A stretch of DNA of 9,661 nt from contig JBGPBV010000211.1 in assembly GCA_041481445.1 (NCBI GenBank), positions 1-9,661 on the forward strand, in the 5' to 3' direction. Shown here piece by piece: positions 5,477 through 9,661 of the stretch (positions within the stretch are counted from its first letter, which is position 1; every line of letters begins with the position of its first letter). The translations under genes were made by a program, and so were the position numbers. The stretch comes from AA29 sp041481445 (lineage in GTDB: Bacteria; Acidobacteriota; Vicinamibacteria; Fen-336). Under the pieces are notes generated by a model. It worked only from the letters and a program-made list of their open reading frames with translations, searched no databases and was not told where the DNA came from.

Positions 5477-7065
5477 GCGAGACGCGCGCGCGCATCCTGC
5501 CCGTCGGGGACGGCGCGCTCACCGTCGAGCTCTCGCGCACCCTCGACCTCGCGATCAACGCGCGCGTGCGCGCCCTCGACGAGGTCGTGCGCGCCCGCGG
5601 CTTCCCCGGCTTCCGCGAGTCCGTGCCCGCCTTCGCCTCCCTCCTCGTCGTCTACGAGCGCGCGCAGTCCACCTTCGCCGAGGCCCGCGCCGCCCTCGAG
5701 CGCCTGCTCGACGTGCCCGCGGCCACTCCACCTCCGGGGTCGGCCCACGTCATCCACGTGGCCTACGGCGGCGAGCACGGACCCGACCTCGCCGACGTCG
5801 CCCGGCGCCGCGGGCTCTCCGAGGCCGAGGTGGTGGCGCGCCACGCCGCCGAGGAGTACACGGCGTTCTTCGTCGGGTTCCTGCCCGGCTTCGCCTACCT
5901 CGGCCGCGTGGCCCCCGAGCTGGACATGCCGCGCCGGTCCTCTCCACGCCCGCGCGTGCCCGCGGGGAGCGTCGCCGTGGCCGGCCGCCTCACCGGCGTG
6001 TACCCCTGCGCCTCGCCCGGCGGGTGGAACCTGCTCGGCCGCACCGGGCGGCTCCTCTTCGATCCGTTCGCGGAGGCGCCGGCCCTCGTCCGGCCCGGCG
6101 ACCGCGTGCGGTTCGCTCCTGGCGAGTTGGAGGCGGACGCCGCGCCGCCGCGCACGCTCGAGTACCCGAGCCTGCCCGCGATCGAGGTGCTGGAGGGCGG
6201 CCTCCTCACCACCGTCCAGGACGACGGCCGCCGCGGTCATCGCCGGCTCGGAGTGCCGTGGTGCGGGGCGCTGGACCCGGGTGCCGCCCACGCCGCCAAC
6301 CGCGCGCTCGGCAACCGGGACGGCGCCGCCCTTCTGGAGTGCACGGCCTCGGGTCCCGTCCTGCGCTTCCTGAGCACGATGCGGTTCGCGCTGGCGGGGG
6401 CCGACCTGGGCGCCGTCCTCGAGCGGGCCGACCTCGGAGCCTGGCCGGTGCCCGCGGAGCGGGCGGTGGTCGCCCGCGCGGGCAACGTCCTCTCGATGCG
6501 CGACCGCCGCGCCGGATTGCGCGCGTACGTCGCGTTCGCGGGCGGCCTCGCGGTGCCGGAAGTGCTCGGCTCGCGCGCGACCGACCTCCTGGCCGGCTTC
6601 GGCGGGCTCGAAGGCCGCCCCCTGCGCCCGGGCGACCTGCTCGCGGTCGGCCGCCCCGCGCCCGTGTCGCCGGAGCCGGCGGCGCCGCGCCCGTCCTCAT
6701 CGCCGCGCGGGACGCCGCTGGTCGTGCGCGTGGTGGCCGGCCCCCAGGACGACATGTTCACCGAGGAGGCGCTCGCGCGACTGGAGACGGGGACCTTCGA
6801 GGTCGGGCCGCTGTCCGACCGCACCGGCTGCCGTCTCTCCGGCCCCCCGCTCGCCCATCGCGACAAGGGCGAGATCCTCACCGACGGCATGGTGCCGGGA
6901 TGCATCCAGGTTCCGCCCGACGGCCAGCCCATCGTCATGATGGGCGACGGTCCCACCACCGGCGGATACCCGAAGATCGCGACGGTCGTGGCCGCGGACC
7001 TGCCGGGTCTGGCCCAGCTCTCGCCCGGCGATCGCCTGCGGTTCCGCGTGGTGATGGTCGAGTGA
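5473..7065 (+). CDS. pxpBC: Fused 5-oxoprolinase subunits B and C
   Basis: One 530-residue chain joins the two allophanate-hydrolase-like subunits (AHS1/KipI-type PxpB and AHS2/KipA-type PxpC), which are usually separate proteins of about 220 and 310 residues. PxpB spans about 6-222, with GFLPGFAYLG (135-144), PRPRVPAGSVAVAG (158-171) and YPCASPGGWNLLGRT (177-191). A short linker (222-236) leads to PxpC, which begins IEVLEGGLLTTVQDDGR (237-253) and includes GVPWCGALDP (260-269), AYVAFAGGLAVPEVLGS (351-367), GPLSDRTGCRLSGP (445-458) and GDGPTTGGYPKIATV (491-505). Neither half is truncated and the frame crosses the junction without a stop. The GTG at 5473 lies in the pxpA stop (GTGTGA). The 3' end overlaps the LRR gene in the same way. 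Together with PxpA it should form the complete enzyme; a urea-carboxylase-type activity is the less likely alternative, since no biotin carboxylase or carrier gene is nearby. Confidence 0.94.
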   Translation: MSETRARILPVGDGALTVELSRTLDLAINARVRALDEVVRARGFPGFRESVPAFASLLVVYERAQSTFAEARAALERLLDVPAATPPPGSAHVIHVAYGGEHGPDLADVARRRGLSEAEVVARHAAEEYTAFFVGFLPGFAYLGRVAPELDMPRRSSPRPRVPAGSVAVAGRLTGVYPCASPGGWNLLGRTGRLLFDPFAEAPALVRPGDRVRFAPGELEADAAPPRTLEYPSLPAIEVLEGGLLTTVQDDGRRGHRRLGVPWCGALDPGAAHAANRALGNRDGAALLECTASGPVLRFLSTMRFALAGADLGAVLERADLGAWPVPAERAVVARAGNVLSMRDRRAGLRAYVAFAGGLAVPEVLGSRATDLLAGFGGLEGRPLRPGDLLAVGRPAPVSPEPAAPRPSSSPRGTPLVVRVVAGPQDDMFTEEALARLETGTFEVGPLSDRTGCRLSGPPLAHRDKGEILTDGMVPGCIQVPPDGQPIVMMGDGPTTGGYPKIATVVAADLPGLAQLSPGDRLRFRVVMVE

Positions 7066-8291
7066 GCGACCGCGCGCCGCGACCGGGGGACGCGAGGGCG
7101 CTCACCGACCTCGCGGCGCGGCTGCGCGCCCAGGGCGCGCTCGACGAGGGAGGGGCGATCGTCGCGCGCGCGGCCGAGACCGCCGCGCGCCTCCCCGACG
7201 ACGTCGGCGCCCTCGTCCGCGACGGATCCTTGATCGCGTTGTCCCTGCGCCGTTGCCGGCTGGCCGCGGTCCCCGCTTCCGTCTTCGCCATGACCCATCT
7301 CGAGTCGCTCGACCTGACCGGCAATCGCCTGGCCGTCCTGCCGCCCTCCATCGGCGATCTCGGCCGGCTCCGGCGGCTCTACCTCGACGCGAATGCGCTG
7401 AGCGCCCTGCCCGAATCGATCGGTGAGCTCGCGGGGCTGGAGGAGCTCCACGCCGGCGCGAACCCGATCCTGACCCTGCCCGCCGGCCTGGAACGCCTGG
7501 GCGCGCTGCGCCGTCTGGGCCTCTACGGGAGCTCCCTCGCCGAGATCCCCGCTTCCGTCGGATCGCTCGCGCGGCTCGAGTCGCTCAGCCTCGGGCGCAA
7601 CCAGGTCACGTCGATCCCCGACGGCGTGTGGGACCTGACGGAGCTGCGGACGCTGATCGTGGCCGAGACCGCGCTCGCGGCCGTCTCCGAGCGCATCGGG
7701 AGGCTCACGCGTCTCGAGACGCTCGACCTCGGGCACAACCAGCTCACGACGCTCCCGGACGCCCTCGGCGACCTGCCCGCGCTCACGGGATTCCTCTATC
7801 TGAGCCACAACCGCCTGGCCGAGATGCCCGTCCCGCTCACGCGGCTCACCACGCTCGCCTACCTCAACCTGACCCACAACCGCCTGGCCGCGCTGCCGGA
7901 CGCGATCGGCGGCATGACCGGCCTGCGCGAGCTGCGCCTGTACGGCAACCAGATCCGGCGGCTGCCGGAGGCCATCGGGGCCCTGGACGGCCTGCGCGAG
8001 CTGCACCTGAGCGACAACGGCCTGGAGGAGCTGCCGGCGGGCCTGGGCCGGATGCGGACGCTCACCCACCTCGACCTCCGTAACAACGCCCTCGCGCGCC
8101 TTCCCGACGAGATGGCTGGGCTCGAGCGCCTCGCGTTCCTCGACCTGAGGGGCAACCGCCTGGCCACGTTGCCCGCCTGCCTCGAGGGCCTGCCGTCCCT
8201 CGCGAAGCTGGACCTGCGCTGGAACGGCCTCGAGGTGCCGCGCTCCTGGCTCGACGAGCAAGCGCGACGCGGCCGCGCCGTCTACGTCTGA
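7062..8291 (+). CDS. Leucine-rich-repeat protein coupled to the 5-oxoprolinase genes
   Basis: A 409-residue protein, probably cytoplasmic since no signal peptide or membrane segment is visible. Residues 1-56 form a charged, Ala-rich helical N-terminal cap. From L57 onward there are 15 tandem LRRs following LxxLxLxxNxLxxLPxxIgxLxx. All are 23 residues except the ninth (241-264), which has 24, and the last (380-409), which runs into the C-terminal end WNGLEVPRSWLDEQARR. The Asn of the ladder is kept in most repeats but replaced by Cys, Ser or Thr in repeats 1, 5 and 7. The spacing and LPxxI consensus match the bacterial/plant intracellular LRR class that acts as a protein-binding scaffold; no kinase, GTPase or ligase domain is attached. 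The GTG at 7062 overlaps the pxpBC stop by 4 nt (GTGA). Its partner and role are unknown; a link to 5-oxoprolinase is suggested only by the coupling. It converges on the SRPBCC gene with 19 bp between stops and no clear terminator. Confidence 0.9.
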   Translation: MSDRAPRPGDARALTDLAARLRAQGALDEGGAIVARAAETAARLPDDVGALVRDGSLIALSLRRCRLAAVPASVFAMTHLESLDLTGNRLAVLPPSIGDLGRLRRLYLDANALSALPESIGELAGLEELHAGANPILTLPAGLERLGALRRLGLYGSSLAEIPASVGSLARLESLSLGRNQVTSIPDGVWDLTELRTLIVAETALAAVSERIGRLTRLETLDLGHNQLTTLPDALGDLPALTGFLYLSHNRLAEMPVPLTRLTTLAYLNLTHNRLAALPDAIGGMTGLRELRLYGNQIRRLPEAIGALDGLRELHLSDNGLEELPAGLGRMRTLTHLDLRNNALARLPDEMAGLERLAFLDLRGNRLATLPACLEGLPSLAKLDLRWNGLEVPRSWLDEQARRGRAVYV

Positions 8292-8310
8292 GCCGGCGCG
8301 GGCGGCGCGG

Positions 8311-9087
8311 TCAAGGCCCCGCGTCGGTGTCCGGCGAGCCCGCCGCGAGTCCGCGCAGGGGGATGATCTCCCCCGACTCCAGGAGCTGCCTGAGCCGCTG
8401 GAGGTCCTCTTCCACGACGTAGCGGTCCGAGTCACTGAAGAGGCACGAGACCACCCGCGCCAGCGGGGTGGCGGGTGGCTCGAACTCGACGTCGAGCCGC
8501 ACCTCGGTGCCGCCTCCGGGAGCGGGCCGCAATCGCACTGCGCACGCCTGGTGGACGGCCGAACCCGGCTGCGAGCGCCAGACGAGCAGCTCGCCCGGCC
8601 GGTCCTCCAGGACCTCGGATTCCCAGGTGAAGCGCCCGCCGCCGGGAAAACGAGCCCTCCAGAGCGCGCGGGTCCCGTCCAGCGGCTCGACCGATTCGAC
8701 GAAGGCCAGGAACCGCGGCGCATTCTCCATCCGCCGGACGAATGCGTAGACCTCCTCCGGCGTCCGGCCGATGGTGGCCGTGGCCTCCACCGAGACGTCG
8801 TAGTGGCCGCCCGCGTCGAGCCGCTCGTCCTCCTCGTCCTCCGCGCTCCCGGTGTCGAGCGCGTCGTAGAGCGGGCAGTGCCCGGTCGCGCCGCGCCAGG
8901 CCAGGTAGCCGCCGAGCAGGCCGAGAGCCAGCGAGCCGCGGCCGCGCCGGCGGGACAGCGCGAGGGCGAGCAGGGCGGCGCCGACGGTGACGGAGAGTCC
9001 CCGCTCCAGGGGGCCGACGTTCACGTCCGGGCCGGGATGCAACGGCTCCGGCCGCACGTCCGGGGCGTCGCCTTCGATCGATGTCAT
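8311..9087 (-). CDS. Membrane-anchored SRPBCC (START-like) protein with DUF2892-type hairpin
   Basis: The 258-residue protein has two parts. Residues about 22-78 contain NVGPLERGLSVTVGA, two hydrophobic segments (about 31-44 and 52-65) joined by a basic loop SRRRGRG, and a terminal GHCPLYDAL; this resembles the DUF2892/YgaP-type membrane hairpin. An acidic linker (81-91, SAEDEEDERLD) follows. Residues about 97-240 form an SRPBCC/polyketide-cyclase-like domain: VSVEATATIGRTPEEVYAFV, FLAFVESVEPLDG, WESEVLEDRPGELLVWRS and a final amphipathic helix EEDLQRLRQLLESGEI. Such domains bind hydrophobic ligands in a cavity; the ligand is unknown. The ATG at 9087 has GGAG eight bases upstream and is preferred over an upstream frame that runs to 9165. 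It is divergent from the dipeptidase gene, and a TTGACG/GATCAT promoter-like pair lies upstream. Confidence 0.85.
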   Translation of the reverse strand: MTSIEGDAPDVRPEPLHPGPDVNVGPLERGLSVTVGAALLALALSRRRGRGSLALGLLGGYLAWRGATGHCPLYDALDTGSAEDEEDERLDAGGHYDVSVEATATIGRTPEEVYAFVRRMENAPRFLAFVESVEPLDGTRALWRARFPGGGRFTWESEVLEDRPGELLVWRSQPGSAVHQACAVRLRPAPGGGTEVRLDVEFEPPATPLARVVSCLFSDSDRYVVEEDLQRLRQLLESGEIIPLRGLAAGSPDTDAGP

Positions 9088-9100
9088 GATGCGGGCTCCG

Positions 9101-9108
9101 GGAGGAGG
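9101..9108 (+). promoter_or_regulatory. RBS upstream of the first possible dipeptidase start
   Basis: GGAGGAGG ends 8 nt before the in-frame ATG at 9117. The alternative ATG at 9198 has only G/C-rich runs upstream and no clear Shine-Dalgarno sequence. This favours 9117, although it leaves just 29 bp between the two divergent start codons. Confidence 0.45.
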
Positions 9109-9116
9109 TCTCCCCG

Positions 9117-9146
9117 ATGATCGAGCCCGGGGCGCGGACACGTCAA
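9117..9146 (-). promoter_or_regulatory. Candidate sigma70-like promoter of the SRPBCC gene
   Basis: On the minus strand TTGACG (9141-9146) and GATCAT (9117-9122) are separated by 18 bp. They match the -35 consensus at 5 of 6 and the -10 consensus at 4 of 6 positions, and the expected start of transcription lies about 20 bp before the ATG at 9087. The surrounding bases 9138-9164 are visibly less GC-rich than the flanks. The -10 overlaps the possible dipeptidase ATG at 9117 on the other strand. Confidence 0.4.
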
Positions 9147-9661
9147 CCACCCGCCGGAAATTCACGGCGCGCGCGGGGGGCGGGGCGGGCGGGCGCGATG
9201 GGCCTCCTTGCCGTCTCGATCGCGGGCGCGTGCGCGCCGTTGCGGCCGCCCGTGGAGACGGGCAAGCGCGCGCCCGACCTCGTCGAGATCGTGACCCTCG
9301 ATCCCACGATCCACCTCGACGTGCGCTACGCGACCGCGAACAACTTCGTGGGGCGGCCGCTCTACACGGAGGCCCGGGCGTTCCTGCAGCGACCAGCGGC
9401 CGACGCGCTGGTGCGCGCGCACCTTCGCCTGCGCGAGAACGGCTACGGCGTGGTCGTGTTCGACGGCTACCGGCCCTGGTCGGTCACGAAGCTCTTCTGG
9501 GAAGTCACGCCAAAGGACAAGCACGAGTTCGTGGCCGACCCTCGCCAGGGCTCGCGTCACAACCGCGGATGCGCGGTGGACCTGTCCCTCTACGAGCTGC
9601 CCGGCGGACGCGAGGTGGAGATGCCGAGCGGCTACGACGAGATGACCGAGCGCGCCTATCC
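9117..9661 (+). CDS. VanX-like D-alanyl-D-alanine dipeptidase lipoprotein, 5' part only
   Basis: The frame is open to the window edge, so the 3' end is missing. The product resembles zinc D-Ala-D-Ala dipeptidases (peptidase M15D, VanX/DdpX), which hydrolyse free D-alanyl-D-alanine. Counted from ATG 9117, the order is a basic N-region with SRRARG, a hydrophobic stretch MGLLAVSIAGA and Cys39, forming a lipobox-like AGAC. The catalytic domain follows with DVRYATANNFVG, VVVFDGYRPWS (the YRP Arg of the family) and SRHNRGCAVDLS, whose H148 and D155 are the first two zinc ligands. The later Glu and third ligand His lie beyond the window. ATG 9117 has a strong RBS and supplies the positive charges expected before a signal peptide; ATG 9198 would leave an uncharged N-region but more room for divergent promoters. 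As a likely lipoprotein it would act in peptidoglycan turnover outside the cytoplasm. Vancomycin resistance is not implied: no vanH/vanA-type gene is present. Confidence 0.85.
   Translation, partial: MIEPGARTRQPPAGNSRRARGAGRAGAMGLLAVSIAGACAPLRPPVETGKRAPDLVEIVTLDPTIHLDVRYATANNFVGRPLYTEARAFLQRPAADALVRAHLRLRENGYGVVVFDGYRPWSVTKLFWEVTPKDKHEFVADPRQGSRHNRGCAVDLSLYELPGGREVEMPSGYDEMTERAY

Noticed and set aside
7230..8270. Regular 69-nt periodicity that could suggest a CRISPR or satellite array
   Set aside because: The repeats are degenerate at DNA level, have no spacers and translate into a continuous LRR solenoid.
8292..8310. Possible bidirectional terminator between the converging LRR and SRPBCC genes
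   Set aside because: The 19-bp gap is GC-rich but has no self-complementary arms longer than the GCCGGC palindrome and no T-run.
6237..8723. An 828-residue open frame on the minus strand across pxpBC, the LRR gene and part of the SRPBCC gene
   Set aside because: It is antisense to well-supported genes, is Arg/Pro/Ser-rich and has no recognisable domain. High GC and the 69-nt LRR period explain the lack of stops.
9117..9661. Part of a vancomycin-resistance cluster
   Set aside because: Only a VanX-like dipeptidase is present; no vanH, vanA/B ligase or two-component regulator is visible, and such dipeptidases are common in peptidoglycan recycling.

Overview
The window is dense, high-GC bacterial chromosome with Shine-Dalgarno start sites, short or overlapping gene junctions and almost no intergenic space. 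I see no RNA genes, insertion sequences, phage genes or CRISPR array. The style fits a free-living soil or sediment bacterium (high-GC Proteobacteria or a Rokubacteria/Methylomirabilota-like lineage), but no marker gene is present and the taxonomy is only an inference.

Left part (1-1973, + strand): the 3' end of an unrecognised, possibly propeller-like protein is followed by a GC-rich hairpin. A tight three-gene cluster comes next: beta-carbonic anhydrase (TTG start with a strong RBS), a small ASCH-like protein and a VOC/glyoxalase-fold protein. The VOC reading frame runs on into the converging aldehyde dehydrogenase gene. This part looks less GC-biased at third codon positions than the rest.

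Middle (1936-4613, - strand): a von Willebrand factor A protein with an N-terminal export-type segment is transcribed toward an NAD(P)+-dependent aldehyde dehydrogenase of the salicylaldehyde/vanillin dehydrogenase type. The 122-bp gap between them holds a perfect 7-bp inverted repeat next to an extended -10-like sequence, a possible regulated promoter for the dehydrogenase.

Right-centre (4685-8291, + strand): a compact unit of pxpA, a pxpB-pxpC fusion and a 15-repeat leucine-rich-repeat protein, joined by two identical 4-nt GTGA start/stop overlaps. PxpA, PxpB and PxpC together form the ATP-dependent prokaryotic 5-oxoprolinase (pyroglutamate to glutamate). The LRR protein is the unexplained partner and the most distinctive feature of the window.

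Right edge (8311-9661): a minus-strand membrane-anchored SRPBCC protein (DUF2892-like hairpin plus START-like domain) is divergent from the 5' part of a VanX-type D-Ala-D-Ala dipeptidase lipoprotein, which runs off the window. I find no convincing evidence of a wholly new defence or mobile system. The best candidate for something undescribed is the translational coupling of an LRR protein to 5-oxoprolinase.
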